Below are positions 55,571 through 64,000 of a DNA stretch of 64,000 nt, piece by piece. Source of the stretch: Phycisphaerales bacterium Planc_01. Lineage in GTDB: Bacteria; Planctomycetota; Phycisphaerae; Sedimentisphaerales; Anaerobacaceae. The position numbers and the translations under genes are program-made. Location: assembly GCA_001603075.1 (NCBI GenBank), contig LVBB01000139.1, forward strand, positions 141,506 to 205,505, in the 5' to 3' direction. Each line of letters starts with the position of its first letter. Within the stretch, counting starts at the first letter, position 1. The notes under the pieces were generated by a model, which did not search any database, had not been told where the DNA came from, and saw only the letters and a list, made by a program, of their open reading frames with translations.

Positions 55571-56788
55571 TTAGAAATAGTAGGCCAGTTCAAGGCGGGC
55601 GAAGTCGTCGCGGCGCAGCTCGTTGAGCACGCTGCCGGAGGCTGTGTCGAGGAAGAACCAGGCATCGAGGATCAGGCGCCAGTTGGCGCCGAACCGCCGA
55701 CTGGCCTCGACGCTGACGGCATTCTCCGAGCGTTCGGTGTCCTGGGCGAAGCCGGCGAGCAGGTGGGTGCTTGCGGCATCGTTCGGGCTCAGGCGCACGC
55801 CGAAGAACAAATCGTTCTGGAAGATGGTCTGTCCCCCGTCGTCGCGGTCGTTGTAGGCGTACTCGCATAGCAGGCCCATATCGGCGTTGCTGCCGCCGAC
55901 GCCGACGAGGGTATACTCGAAGCCGCCGGTCGCGGCGAAGTAGTCCTGGAAATAGCCGTTTCGCCAGTAGGCTTCAAGCTTCCAGAGCCAGTTGCCGCTG
56001 GCATATTGCAGATCGGCGCCGAACTGGTTGATCTGTTCGTAGAAGGGAATGAGCTTGTAATCGTCGAGATCCTCGGGATCGATCAGTTCGGGCGGCACCA
56101 GATCGGGCGTGGCCAGCAGAGGGTCCCGGCTGGTTCCACGAAAGACGTAGACGCCGAAGTCGGCGCCCCCGAAGGTATTGCTGTACCGCAGCGCCACATC
56201 GATGTTGTTCTCCTTGGAGGAACTCTCGTAGATCACATCGTCGAGATCGACGACGCGGCTGGTGCGCAGGCGGCCCCTGCGGCCGGGGAACGTCCGCTCG
56301 CGAAAATAGGGTAGAAGGAAGAAATCGATCGTTCCCCAGCTCGGCGAGATCGAGAACTCGGCCATCGGCTGACCCAGCTTGTCCTCGCCGTCGATGTGCT
56401 CGATCAGGTCGGTCTGGTTGATGATGTCCACGAGGTGGACGAATTCGGTCGCGCCCCAGAAGACCTTGCCGACGCCGACGCGGAAGAACCAGTTGTCCTG
56501 GCGGTACATGTAGTTCAGTTCGCGGATGTCGGCGTGCGTGCGTCGCGAATCGGCGCTGTCGAGCCGTCCGAAGGGCACGAAGGTGAAGCTCGAACCGTTT
56601 TCCCAGGTGTGGTAATATTCCGGCTGGGCGGCAATCGAGGCGTTGTCCCGTTCCTGGCCCCGATGCAGAGGGTCGTTGAGAAAACCCCGGCCTTCCACGG
56701 CGATCCAGCCGGACAACTCTCCGGCCCCCGCCACGGCCCAGGCCGACATCCCAATCGCCAGGGCCGCTGCCCACGTCCTGATGTGCAT
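55571..56788 (-). CDS. Outer-membrane beta-barrel protein of an RND export operon
   Basis: A 405-residue exported protein with a signal peptide (TWAAALAIGMSAWAVAGAGE). It consists of alternating amphipathic strands typical of barrels (FRVGVGKVFWGATEFVHLVDIIN, DFGVYVF, WLWKLEAYWRNGYF, WRLILDAWFFLD) and ends in an aromatic-terminated strand LELAYYF, the outer-membrane insertion signature. It is the last gene of the MMPL - LolA-like - barrel set, starting 5 bp after the previous stop. The ATG at 56788 (SD GAGGTGA) is preferred to a GTG nine bases upstream. It probably forms the outer-membrane part of, or acceptor for, a lipid or hydrophobic-compound export route. Confidence 0.82.
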   Translation of the reverse strand: MHIRTWAAALAIGMSAWAVAGAGELSGWIAVEGRGFLNDPLHRGQERDNASIAAQPEYYHTWENGSSFTFVPFGRLDSADSRRTHADIRELNYMYRQDNWFFRVGVGKVFWGATEFVHLVDIINQTDLIEHIDGEDKLGQPMAEFSISPSWGTIDFFLLPYFRERTFPGRRGRLRTSRVVDLDDVIYESSSKENNIDVALRYSNTFGGADFGVYVFRGTSRDPLLATPDLVPPELIDPEDLDDYKLIPFYEQINQFGADLQYASGNWLWKLEAYWRNGYFQDYFAATGGFEYTLVGVGGSNADMGLLCEYAYNDRDDGGQTIFQNDLFFGVRLSPNDAASTHLLAGFAQDTERSENAVSVEASRRFGANWRLILDAWFFLDTASGSVLNELRRDDFARLELAYYF

Positions 56789-56793
56789 CCGTG

Positions 56794-57603
56794 TCACCTC
56801 AATAGCGTCAGACTGTGCCTGTCGAAGTCGATTTCTTTCAGTCCCGTGCCAAACGTGAAGTCCGACCAGTTCAGGGTGGTGCTCTTGCCCGTCTGGTGGT
56901 TCACCATGTCCATCTGTCCGGCCCGCCAGAAGCGATCCACATACTTGCGGTAGCCTTGGAACGTCAACGTCTTGAGCCGCTCGTTCTTGCGGTCGTAATA
57001 GTCCACCTTCCAGGTGCGGTAGTGCTCCTTGTCGAGCCAGGCCACCTGGCGCGAGTAGCCGGAATTCGCCTTGTCCACCGGCGTCCGCTCGATGACATAG
57101 CAGTCGTTGCCGTCGTAGACTTCATCGCCGAGCCAGCGATAGGTGTATTTGGCCAGCTCCTGCGCGGCGATGTCCTCATAGGAGAACTCGCTGCCCATGA
57201 ACGAACCCGACTTGTTCTGTGCCGCGATCCGTCGAATGCGTCGCAGGGCCGGCAGGAACAGCCACTGATCGTCTTCGGCCTCCTTGTGCGTGTGGGTCAG
57301 CAGGATCGTCCCCTTGACGTCGGCGGGCGTGTCGAAAATGCACAGGCTCTTCGTGCCGTCGTTTTCGGTCTCCAGCGTGCGGATGCGAAGCTCGCGCTCG
57401 CTCGTCTGGCCCTGCTTGTTGCGCAGCACCATGCGGAGACTCGCGGTGCTGTCGCCATATCCGCTCTCGCGGCGGTCCGCCTCCGTGGCGATGGCCAGTC
57501 CACGTTCTTCGGCCGATGGCTCGGCCGCCACAGACCGATCCGTCGCCGCGACGACGATCAGCCCGACAACCGTCACGATCCATGCCCAACTCATATCTCT
57601 CAT
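56794..57603 (-). CDS. LolA-like outer-membrane lipoprotein-sorting family protein
   Basis: A 269-residue periplasmic protein with a signal peptide (VTVVGLIVVAATDRSVAA). The mature part has the LolA-like half-barrel features of the family that accompanies RND/MMPL exporters: RMVLRNKQGQTSERELRIRTLE, SLCIFDTPADVKGTILLTHTH, QWLFLPALRRIRRIAAQNKSGSFMGSEFSYEDIA, YVIERTPVD, and the strand VDYYDRKNERLKTLTFQGY. Likely role: a periplasmic shuttle for a lipid-like substrate between the exporter and the outer membrane. It lies 11 bp after the MMPL gene stop. Starts at 57603 and 57594 are both possible. Confidence 0.85.
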   Translation of the reverse strand: MRDMSWAWIVTVVGLIVVAATDRSVAAEPSAEERGLAIATEADRRESGYGDSTASLRMVLRNKQGQTSERELRIRTLETENDGTKSLCIFDTPADVKGTILLTHTHKEAEDDQWLFLPALRRIRRIAAQNKSGSFMGSEFSYEDIAAQELAKYTYRWLGDEVYDGNDCYVIERTPVDKANSGYSRQVAWLDKEHYRTWKVDYYDRKNERLKTLTFQGYRKYVDRFWRAGQMDMVNHQTGKSTTLNWSDFTFGTGLKEIDFDRHSLTLLR

Positions 57604-57614
57604 AGCCACCCGTC

Positions 57615-59948
57615 CTATGGATTCGCCTGCGATTTCTCAACGGCGTCCAGCGTATCATCTTCCCGATCGGTTTTCAGCAACAAACTGGGCAGCAGAAGGA
57701 AGTCCATCAGAAGGGCCAACCCAATGACGATCGCGCACATCCGGCCCATCTCCGAACTCATCCGGTAGCGAGACAGGGTCAGCAGGGAGAATCCTGCCAC
57801 GAGCGCGACCGTCGTGACCCACATGGCGGTCCCCACCGTCTGGAAGGCGTATCGCACGGCCTGCGACGGGTTCAGTCCCTGTTCCCGCCGGGCCCGCTCG
57901 TACTTGCTCAGGAAGTGTACCGTGTCGTCTACGACGATGCCGATCGTCATCGCGACGACGACCGACAGGGCCAGGCCCACCTGGCCGTTGAGGAACCCCC
58001 AGATACCGAACGCCATCGCCGGCGGCACCAGATTCGGCACGAGACTGATCAGACCCAGCTTCAGATTTCGCAGGGCCGCCGTCATGATGATCGAGATCAA
58101 CAGCAGCGCTCCCAGAGAACCCTTGAGCATGCTGCGGATGTTGCGATGTGTGATCTCGGCCCAGATCAGCGACAATCCCACGCCCGAGATATGCATGGAA
58201 GGCGGCGCGTTGGCCCTCAGCCACTGCGAGGCCTTCTCATCGATCTCGTGCAGTTCCTTGGCGCTCATGCTCTCGAACATCACCGTGAAGCGCGACGCAT
58301 CCCGGTCGACATCGATGACGTTGGTCAGATCGTGTCCGAACGGCAGCGACAACTCATAGAACAGCAGGTACTGGGCTCCCAGTTCCCGGCTGTCCGGGAT
58401 GCGATGGTACGTTTCGTCGCCACCGTGCATGTCCCGGTTGAGCCGTTTCATCGTGTCGGCGATGGAGCCGACGTGAATGACCTTGGGCTGTTGGCGGTAC
58501 CACTGGGCAAACCGGTCGAGCGTGGTCAGATAGTTCGGGTCGACGACGCCTCCGGACTCGCCCGAGCTGAGGGGGTATTCGATGATGTCCCAGCCCCCGA
58601 GGTTCTCGATGAGGAAGTCCGTGGCCCGGCGAAATGCGAACGAGTCATCGAAGTACGTCAGGAAATTGTCGTTCAGCTCGATGCGGAACATCCCCAGGCT
58701 CGTGACGGCGCCGAGCGTCAGCATCGACCAGAACAGAGCGGGCGCTCGGCGGATGACAAGACCTGCCAGCTTGTCACAATGGATGCGGATGTGGTTCTTC
58801 TGGTCGGGTCCGGCCCCGCAGGGCAGCACGGCGATCAGGGCCGGAAGCAGCAGGATCGAGCAGAGGAACGCCGCGGTGACCCCCAAGCCGACCATGTTGC
58901 CCAGATCGCGGAAGGGAGGCGATTCGGAGAAGTTCAGACTGAGGAAGCCGATGACCGTGGTGATGCTCGTGAGGAACACGGCCTGCAAATTGATCTGAAG
59001 GGCCCGCGCGATGGCGGCGCGTCGCGGCAAGCCTTCGCGCATGAGGTGGAGCATCGTGCTGAGGATGTGGACGCAGTCGGCGACGGCCAGCGTGAGGATC
59101 AGGCCGGGGCCGCTGGCGGATGCGGCGGTCAGAGGAATCCCCAGCCAGCCGGCCAGGCCCAGCCCCATGACCATCGACAATCCGATCACCACCAGGGCGG
59201 CCAACACGCCGAAGAACGATCGCAACGCCAAGCCGATCAGGAGCGCCATCGTGAGGAACATCGCCGGCGCCAGCGTTGCGAAGTCTTTCCTGCTGGCCTC
59301 TCCGAAAGCCTGATCGACCATGACCGAACCGGTCAGATAGAAATCGATCTGGGGATATCGACGCCTGACGTCTTCCAGAATATCCGTCGCGGCTTCTGCC
59401 ACCTTCGGAGTCGCCTCCCGGTGTTCGGACGGCATGGAAAGGCCGACGAACACACCGGCAACATGCCCGGACGGGGAGATCAGCCGATTGAGGATCGTCT
59501 GTTCCGACAGCGCCACCTCCCGCGCCGCATCGATCTGGTCATCCGACATGGCGGCAGGGTCGCCGACCAGGGCCTCGACGATCAGATCGTCACCCTCACC
59601 CCGGGTGTATTGGAAGTTCGATACGGAGTTGACGCGCGCCGAATAGGGAATCTGCCAGCCGGCGTCGGTCAACTCCGCCACGACGGTGAGAGCCGAGCGG
59701 GTGAAGACATTGCCGTCCTTGGGAGCGACGATGAACAGGACGCTCTGTTCCTTGCTGAAAGTGTTTTCCAGGGCCTTCAGCGCCCGATACTGGGGATTGT
59801 GCTCCCCGAAGAAGACGCGGGTGTCGTTGTTGATGTGAAGGCGGCGAATGCCCGATGCCGCCAGACCGATCGCGGGCACCGTCAGCAGAATGATCCACCA
59901 GCGATGCTTGACCACCCAGTCTCCGAGAAGGTCTTCGATTCGTGTCAT
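57615..59948 (-). CDS. RND/MMPL-family exporter
   Basis: A 777-residue inner-membrane transporter with the duplicated RND layout. TM1 (WWIILLTVPAIGLAASGI) is followed by a periplasmic loop beginning with FFGEHNPQYRALKALENTF, then TM2-6 with a sterol-sensing-domain-like segment (GLILTLAVADCVHILSTML), TM7, a second loop, and TM8-12 (SVVVAMTIGIVVDDTVHFLSKYERA). The Asp residues in LAVADCVH and IVVDDTVH are the proton-relay positions. Family members export lipids, hopanoids or hydrophobic compounds. MTRIEDLLGDW at 59948 is the likely start. It heads a three-gene operon with the LolA-like and barrel genes. Confidence 0.9.
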   Translation of the reverse strand: MTRIEDLLGDWVVKHRWWIILLTVPAIGLAASGIRRLHINNDTRVFFGEHNPQYRALKALENTFSKEQSVLFIVAPKDGNVFTRSALTVVAELTDAGWQIPYSARVNSVSNFQYTRGEGDDLIVEALVGDPAAMSDDQIDAAREVALSEQTILNRLISPSGHVAGVFVGLSMPSEHREATPKVAEAATDILEDVRRRYPQIDFYLTGSVMVDQAFGEASRKDFATLAPAMFLTMALLIGLALRSFFGVLAALVVIGLSMVMGLGLAGWLGIPLTAASASGPGLILTLAVADCVHILSTMLHLMREGLPRRAAIARALQINLQAVFLTSITTVIGFLSLNFSESPPFRDLGNMVGLGVTAAFLCSILLLPALIAVLPCGAGPDQKNHIRIHCDKLAGLVIRRAPALFWSMLTLGAVTSLGMFRIELNDNFLTYFDDSFAFRRATDFLIENLGGWDIIEYPLSSGESGGVVDPNYLTTLDRFAQWYRQQPKVIHVGSIADTMKRLNRDMHGGDETYHRIPDSRELGAQYLLFYELSLPFGHDLTNVIDVDRDASRFTVMFESMSAKELHEIDEKASQWLRANAPPSMHISGVGLSLIWAEITHRNIRSMLKGSLGALLLISIIMTAALRNLKLGLISLVPNLVPPAMAFGIWGFLNGQVGLALSVVVAMTIGIVVDDTVHFLSKYERARREQGLNPSQAVRYAFQTVGTAMWVTTVALVAGFSLLTLSRYRMSSEMGRMCAIVIGLALLMDFLLLPSLLLKTDREDDTLDAVEKSQANP

Positions 59949-60105
59949 GGCCGATCTTGCTCTTGTTAGGGGGTCCCGATGGACATCAGGATCGACGCTC
60001 GTGCTGCCACCCATACGACGCTAAGGAACGCCACACTGTAGCCGAGGCGTCGCCGCTCAACAAGTCTTTTCGCTCCGGCGAAGGGAGAACACCCGGTCCA
60101 TTCTC

Positions 60106-60849
60106 TCATCCGATGGATGGCCAGAGGCCGTAGACGAAAGCGGCCAGCAGAGCGCCGAGAACCGGGCCGACGATGGGAACCCAGCTATAAGTCCAGTCGC
60201 TTGCCCCTTTGTTCTTGATGGGAACCAGTTGGTGGATCAGGCGTGGTCCCAGGTCGCGGGCGGGATTGATGGCGTATCCCGTGGTTCCGCCGAGGGACAG
60301 TCCGATCCCCATCACGACCAGGGCGACCGGGATGGCCCCCAGGCAACCCATGCCCACCTTGATCTCTTCGTCCCCGGAGGTGAACGTCGGGCAGGAGGCA
60401 TACAGCACCGCCAGCAGCAGGACGAACGTGCCGATGCCTTCGCACAGGACGTTCCGCATGGGGTTACGAATCGCCGGGCCGGTGGCGAAGGTGCCGAGGA
60501 TCGCGCCCGGGTCGGTGCTGGCATCGTAGTGGTCCTTGTAGAACAGCCAGACCAGGAACGCGCCGGCGGCACCGCCCAGGAATTGGGCGGCGAGGAACAG
60601 GGGAACCTTGGCCATGGCGAATTTCCCCGCCGCCGCCAGGGCAATCGTCACCGCGGGGTTGATGTGCGCGCCGCTGAACTCGCCGGCAATCGCGACGGCT
60701 GTGAAGACGGCCAGTCCCCAGCCCATCGTAATCACGATCCACCCGCCGGCGTTTCCCTTCGTGCCCTTGAGGCAGACGTTGGCGACGACGCCGTCGCCCA
60801 GCAGAACCAGAATCATCGTCCCCAGGAATTCCGCTACAAATTCGCTCAT
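60106..60849 (-). CDS. glpF: Glycerol facilitator (aquaglyceroporin)
   Basis: A 247-residue MIP-family channel with six TM helices and two half-helices carrying the pore motifs: SGAHINPAVTIALAA (first NPA) and GYAINPARDLGPRL (second NPA with the GlpF-type DLGPR, where the Asp and Arg favour glycerol). Passive entry of glycerol, which GlpK then traps. The start is MSEFVAEFLGTM with GGAGA upstream; further upstream codons lie in the ATTCC-rich spacer. It follows glpK by 125 bp in the same direction. Confidence 0.95.
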   Translation of the reverse strand: MSEFVAEFLGTMILVLLGDGVVANVCLKGTKGNAGGWIVITMGWGLAVFTAVAIAGEFSGAHINPAVTIALAAAGKFAMAKVPLFLAAQFLGGAAGAFLVWLFYKDHYDASTDPGAILGTFATGPAIRNPMRNVLCEGIGTFVLLLAVLYASCPTFTSGDEEIKVGMGCLGAIPVALVVMGIGLSLGGTTGYAINPARDLGPRLIHQLVPIKNKGASDWTYSWVPIVGPVLGALLAAFVYGLWPSIG

Positions 60850-60974
60850 ACACAAGTCTCCAATTCGGTCCAACCGATTGGAACACTGGAATAGTGGTGT
60901 GTTGGAATACTGGGCGGCGCGTCGGCGGCTCACTCATCATTCCATGATCCCATCATTCCGCCATTCCAACGTTC
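60850..60974 (-). repeat. ATTCC-rich imperfect inverted repeat between glpK and glpF
   Basis: The 125-bp spacer contains many ATTCC/GGAAT words: the right half (about 60935-60975) is TTCC-rich and the left half (about 60880-60925) is GGAA-rich on the plus strand. A transcript could therefore form a long imperfect stem. Similar words occur at about 1945-1970. Confidence 0.5.
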
Positions 60975-62471
60975 TTATTTGTCCCAATCCCGCACCCTGT
61001 CCACCGCTTTGTGCCAGTTCTTCAGAAGCTCGGCCCGCGTTTGGGACGCCATGTGCGATTCGAACTCGGCCCCTTTCTTCCAGATCTTGCGAATCTCCGC
61101 GAGGTCCTTCCAGTACCCGACGGCCAGGCCCGCGAAGAACGCAGCGCCCATCGCGGTGGTCTCCAGCGTTTGGGGCCGGACGACTTTCACCCCCGTCAGG
61201 CCCGCCTGGAACTCCATCAGCCGATCGTTGACGGAGGCGCCGCCGTCGACCCGAAGCTCGGCAATCGGGATGCCCGCGTCATCGGCCATCGCGTCCAGCA
61301 CGTCCTTGGTCTGAAAGGCGATCGACTCGACACAGGCCCGCGCGATGTGGGCACTGGTCGTTCCGCGCGTGATGCCGAAGATCGCGCCGCGGGCGTACTG
61401 GTCCCAATAAGGGGCCCCCAGCCCGGCGAACGCCGGAACCATGTAGACGCCGCCGTTGTCTTCGACCGAGTTGGCGAGCGCCTCGACCTGCTCGGATTTG
61501 GTGATGCAGCCCAGACCGTCGCGAAGCCATTGTACGACGGCGCCGGCGATGAAGATGCTTCCTTCCAGGGCATAGGTCACCTGGTCGCCCAGCTTCCAGG
61601 CGACGGTGGTCAGCAGGTTGTTCTTGGAGGGTTTGGCCTTCCGGCCGGTGTTCATCATGATGAAGCAGCCGGTGCCGTAGGTGTTCTTGATCATTCCCTC
61701 TTCCGTGCACATCTGGCCGAACATGGCCGCCTGCTGGTCGCCCGCAATGCCGGCGATGGGGATGTTGACGGCCGCGAACGTGGTCCCCGTCACGCCGACC
61801 ACCTCGCTGCAGCTCTTGACTTCGGGCAGCATCGAGCGCGGGACATCGAACAGCCTGCAAAGCTCCTCATCCCACTTCTGATCGTGGATGTTGAACAGCA
61901 GCGTCCGGCTGGCGTTGGAAATGTCGGTGGCGTGGACGCGACCGTTGGTCAGCTTCCAGATCAGCCACGAATCGACGGTGCCGAAGGCCAATTCTCCCGC
62001 CTGGGCCCGCTGTCGGGCGCCGGCGACGTTGTCGAGGATCCAGCGGACCTTGGTCGCGGAGAAATAGGCGTCGATCACCAGCCCGGTCTTCCGCTGGATC
62101 ATTTCGGCGTGTCCGGCGTTTCGAAGCTCGTCGCAGAATGCGGACGTCCGCCGATCTTGCCAGACGATGGCGTTATGAATCGGCTCGCCCGTTTTGCGGT
62201 CCCAGACGATGGCGGTCTCGCGCTGATTGGTGATCCCGATGGCGGCGATCTGTCCGCCGTCGAGGTTCAGCTTGGCCATGGCCTCGGCGGCAACGCTGGC
62301 CTGGCTCGACCAGATCTCGTTCGGATCGTGCTCGACCCAGCCGCTCTTGGGGAAGATCTGCCCGAACTCCTTCTGGGCGACCGAGCAGATCCTGCCTTCG
62401 GTGTTGACGAGCAGCGCCCGCGAACTGGTGGTGCCTTGATCGAGCGCCAGAATGTACTTTGCCTGAGCCAT
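60975..62471 (-). CDS. glpK: Glycerol kinase
   Basis: A 498-residue FGGY-family kinase that phosphorylates glycerol with ATP. The N-terminal [16 protein letters not shown] phosphate motif, the WQDRRTS substrate motif, and [12 protein letters not shown] are present. The C-terminal signature [23 protein letters not shown] and the ATP-binding [17 protein letters not shown] are both complete. The length is standard. It is followed by glpF in the same direction, giving a glycerol uptake and activation unit. No glpD or regulator is visible next to it. Confidence 0.97.
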   Translation of the reverse strand: MAQAKYILALDQGTTSSRALLVNTEGRICSVAQKEFGQIFPKSGWVEHDPNEIWSSQASVAAEAMAKLNLDGGQIAAIGITNQRETAIVWDRKTGEPIHNAIVWQDRRTSAFCDELRNAGHAEMIQRKTGLVIDAYFSATKVRWILDNVAGARQRAQAGELAFGTVDSWLIWKLTNGRVHATDISNASRTLLFNIHDQKWDEELCRLFDVPRSMLPEVKSCSEVVGVTGTTFAAVNIPIAGIAGDQQAAMFGQMCTEEGMIKNTYGTGCFIMMNTGRKAKPSKNNLLTTVAWKLGDQVTYALEGSIFIAGAVVQWLRDGLGCITKSEQVEALANSVEDNGGVYMVPAFAGLGAPYWDQYARGAIFGITRGTTSAHIARACVESIAFQTKDVLDAMADDAGIPIAELRVDGGASVNDRLMEFQAGLTGVKVVRPQTLETTAMGAAFFAGLAVGYWKDLAEIRKIWKKGAEFESHMASQTRAELLKNWHKAVDRVRDWDK

Positions 62472-63040
62472 TGCCTACCCCTCGTTTCTCGTCGATGTAC
62501 GCGCGAATCATCCTGCGACCGGCCCAACACCCTCCGGAAGGGCACAGTAGACCACCGTCGGTGCCCCCTGTCAAATGGTACCTGCCCGGTGACAGGGGGG
62601 TGCATGACCGTTTCTGCGCGGTTCGCTCGGGCACACTCGGGAAGCCCGAATAGCGAAATCCGAAACAAGCCCGAATGATCCAAGAATAGAATCTCGAAAC
62701 AAGGCGGATGCTGCAGCGGATTTGTAGTGACGCGCCCTGGCGGGCTGCTTTTCCCGAGGTCGGAATGCTCTTACGAGCACACGACAAACGCAGCGCATCG
62801 GGGTGATTTGGACATTGGGGTTTTGGGCTTTGGATTTGTTTCGGATTTCGAATTTGCCCCTCCCAGCCATGAATCGGTGCCCGACAGAGAAGTGCCCCAC
62901 CGAGCCGAATCGCAAGTGCAGTCATGCACCCGTGACAGGGGTTCATCTTGCCGATGCGATGGAGTATACTGCCGTTCGCAGAAGCGATCCGCCTCTGCTG
63001 GCCGATGGAAGACCTTCGATTGACAAGCAAGGAGCCGATG
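62472..63040. other. Divergent intergenic region with inverted repeat
   Basis: About 570 bp between glpK and the GH43 gene, holding both promoters. A 15-bp inverted repeat CGAAATCCGAAACAA (62654-62668) / TTGTTTCGGATTTCG (62836-62850) brackets about 170 bp; the right arm lies in AT-richer, T/G-skewed sequence (62800-62860). No gene. Confidence 0.5.
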
Positions 63041-64000
63041 ATGAGACCATGGCATTCATTCATCCTGATCGTCGCAGCCGTCGGTTGCGTGGCAGGCTGT
63101 CGCAGCAGCGAACGAAGGTCCCTCGTGCTGACGTATGAGAACCCGCTCTGGTCGGGCTATCTGGCCGACCCGTTCGTGCTCAAGGTCGGCGACTATTATT
63201 ATGCCTACGGAACGGGCGGGGCCCCCGACGGTCGGGAGTTTCCCATTCTGCGGTCTCGCAACTTCACCGACTGGGAGTTTGTCGGCGGCGCTTTGGCTCG
63301 CTTGGAGGAACCGAAACTGAAGGACTACTGGGCGCCTGAGGTGGCCGAGCGGGACGGCAAGTTCTATCTGTACTATGCCGGCGACATGAAGATGCGCGTG
63401 GCGGTGGCGGACAATCCGGCCGGACCGTTCCGCGACAGCGGCCGGTGGATGTTCCCCGATCTGCCGTTCAGCATCGACGGGCACGCCTTCCGCGATCCGC
63501 AGAGCGGGCAGTGGTACTTCTATTTCGCCAAGGACTTTTTCGACCAGAGGCCGGGCACGGCTCTGGCAATGGTCCGCCTGGCGGATGACATGATGACGCC
63601 TGTGGGGCCGGTCACGACGGTCCTGCGAGCGTTCGCCGACTGGCAGATCTACGAGCGCAACCGCCCCCTCTACGACAAGACCTGGGACGCGTGGCACACC
63701 ATCGAGGGTGCGGCGGTGATCTACAAAGACGGCAAGTATTACTGCTTCTACTCCGGCGGCAACTGGCAGACGCCCGGCTATGGCGTTGGTTGCGCCGTCG
63801 CGGACCATGTCCTCGGCCCGTACGTGGATGTACACAGCCGCGAGGCCGCCGGCGTGCTCAGATCGATCCCCGGCAAGCTGATCGGGCCGGGTCACAACTC
63901 CGTGATCCTCGGACCGGACGGGCAGACGTATTTCATCGTGTATCACTCGTGGAACGACGACCGCTCGGCCCGGCAGATCTGTATGGATCCGCTCGTCTGG
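63041..64000 (+). CDS. GH43-family glycosidase lipoprotein (3' end outside window)
   Basis: The frame from ATG 63041 (AAGGAG 6 nt upstream; an adjacent ATG at 63038 is possible) stays open to the window end, showing 320 residues. A lipoprotein signal leads to lipobox VAGC (Cys20). The five-blade GH43 propeller follows: general base Asp43 in LADPFVLKVGDYYYAYGTG, WAPEVAERDGKFYLYYAG, IDGHAFRDPQSGQWYFYFAKDF, general acid Glu222 in HTIEGAAVIYKDGKYYCFYSGG, and HNSVILGPDGQTYFIVYHSW. Family members cleave arabinans, arabinoxylans or beta-xylosides. Membrane anchoring suggests action in the periplasm or at the surface. The C terminus, where accessory domains would be, is unseen. Confidence 0.9.
   Translation, partial: MRPWHSFILIVAAVGCVAGCRSSERRSLVLTYENPLWSGYLADPFVLKVGDYYYAYGTGGAPDGREFPILRSRNFTDWEFVGGALARLEEPKLKDYWAPEVAERDGKFYLYYAGDMKMRVAVADNPAGPFRDSGRWMFPDLPFSIDGHAFRDPQSGQWYFYFAKDFFDQRPGTALAMVRLADDMMTPVGPVTTVLRAFADWQIYERNRPLYDKTWDAWHTIEGAAVIYKDGKYYCFYSGGNWQTPGYGVGCAVADHVLGPYVDVHSREAAGVLRSIPGKLIGPGHNSVILGPDGQTYFIVYHSWNDDRSARQICMDPLVW

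Overview
The window is GC-rich (roughly 60% or more) and reads as a chromosomal segment of a Planctomycetota bacterium, probably class Phycisphaerae (Sedimentisphaerales-like). The grounds are the large secreted LamG, PA14 and discoidin multidomain proteins, several PEP-CTERM-type sorting signals, two ECF sigma/membrane anti-sigma pairs, GH2 and GH43 glycosidases, and families (DUF4954-like, DUF6057-like) shared with Bacteroidota. This placement is inference from gene content. No ribosomal marker, transposase, phage gene or CRISPR array was seen.

Left edge (1-1501, minus strand): a compact two- or three-gene operon. It encodes a two-TM + macro-domain protein of the type II Thoeris effector kind, a HYD1-type ADP-ribosyltransferase-like protein, and a third gene cut by the window edge. 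No TIR gene is visible. I regard this as the best candidate for an undescribed (defence or conflict) system. It is followed by dnaK (minus), tRNA-Leu(UAA), a DRE-TIM citrate/homocitrate synthase-like enzyme and a HAD hydrolase. Next comes a NYN-domain putative RNase preceded by two tandem hairpin repeats ending in a terminator, a layout like type III toxin-antitoxin loci. Then come trxA-trxB.

9-29 kb is a carbohydrate and surface block: a sodium/solute symporter, a Tat-exported metallophosphoesterase, a large exported GH2 beta-galactosidase, ECF sigma + anti-sigma with a discoidin-like ectodomain, a multi-PAS hybrid histidine kinase, a second ECF sigma + zinc-finger anti-sigma, and two very large secreted LamG/PA14 proteins. 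This suggests glycan sensing, degradation and uptake.

29-40 kb holds housekeeping and accessory genes: a DUF4954-like beta-helix protein, a degenerate PGRP/amidase fold protein, an APC permease, an exported O-methyltransferase, HAD + homocysteine S-methyltransferase, rmuC, and two translationally coupled PEP-CTERM proteins. A gene-free kilobase (39.3-40.35 kb) carries a cluster of DnaA-box-like sequences flanking an AT-rich patch.

40-49 kb is a minus-strand cluster of three arylsulfotransferase-family paralogues followed by a c-type-haem/beta-propeller lipoprotein. 49.5-56 kb has a DUF6057-like membrane protein, a VPAP-type PEP-CTERM protein and two small secreted proteins. The long leaders of the latter two share a nearly identical structured element of about 65 nt (possible riboswitch-like RNA); one leader also has a chain of short SD-preceded ORFs. 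55.5-60 kb is an RND/MMPL exporter - LolA-like - outer-membrane barrel operon, followed by glpK-glpF. The window ends inside a GH43 lipoprotein gene.
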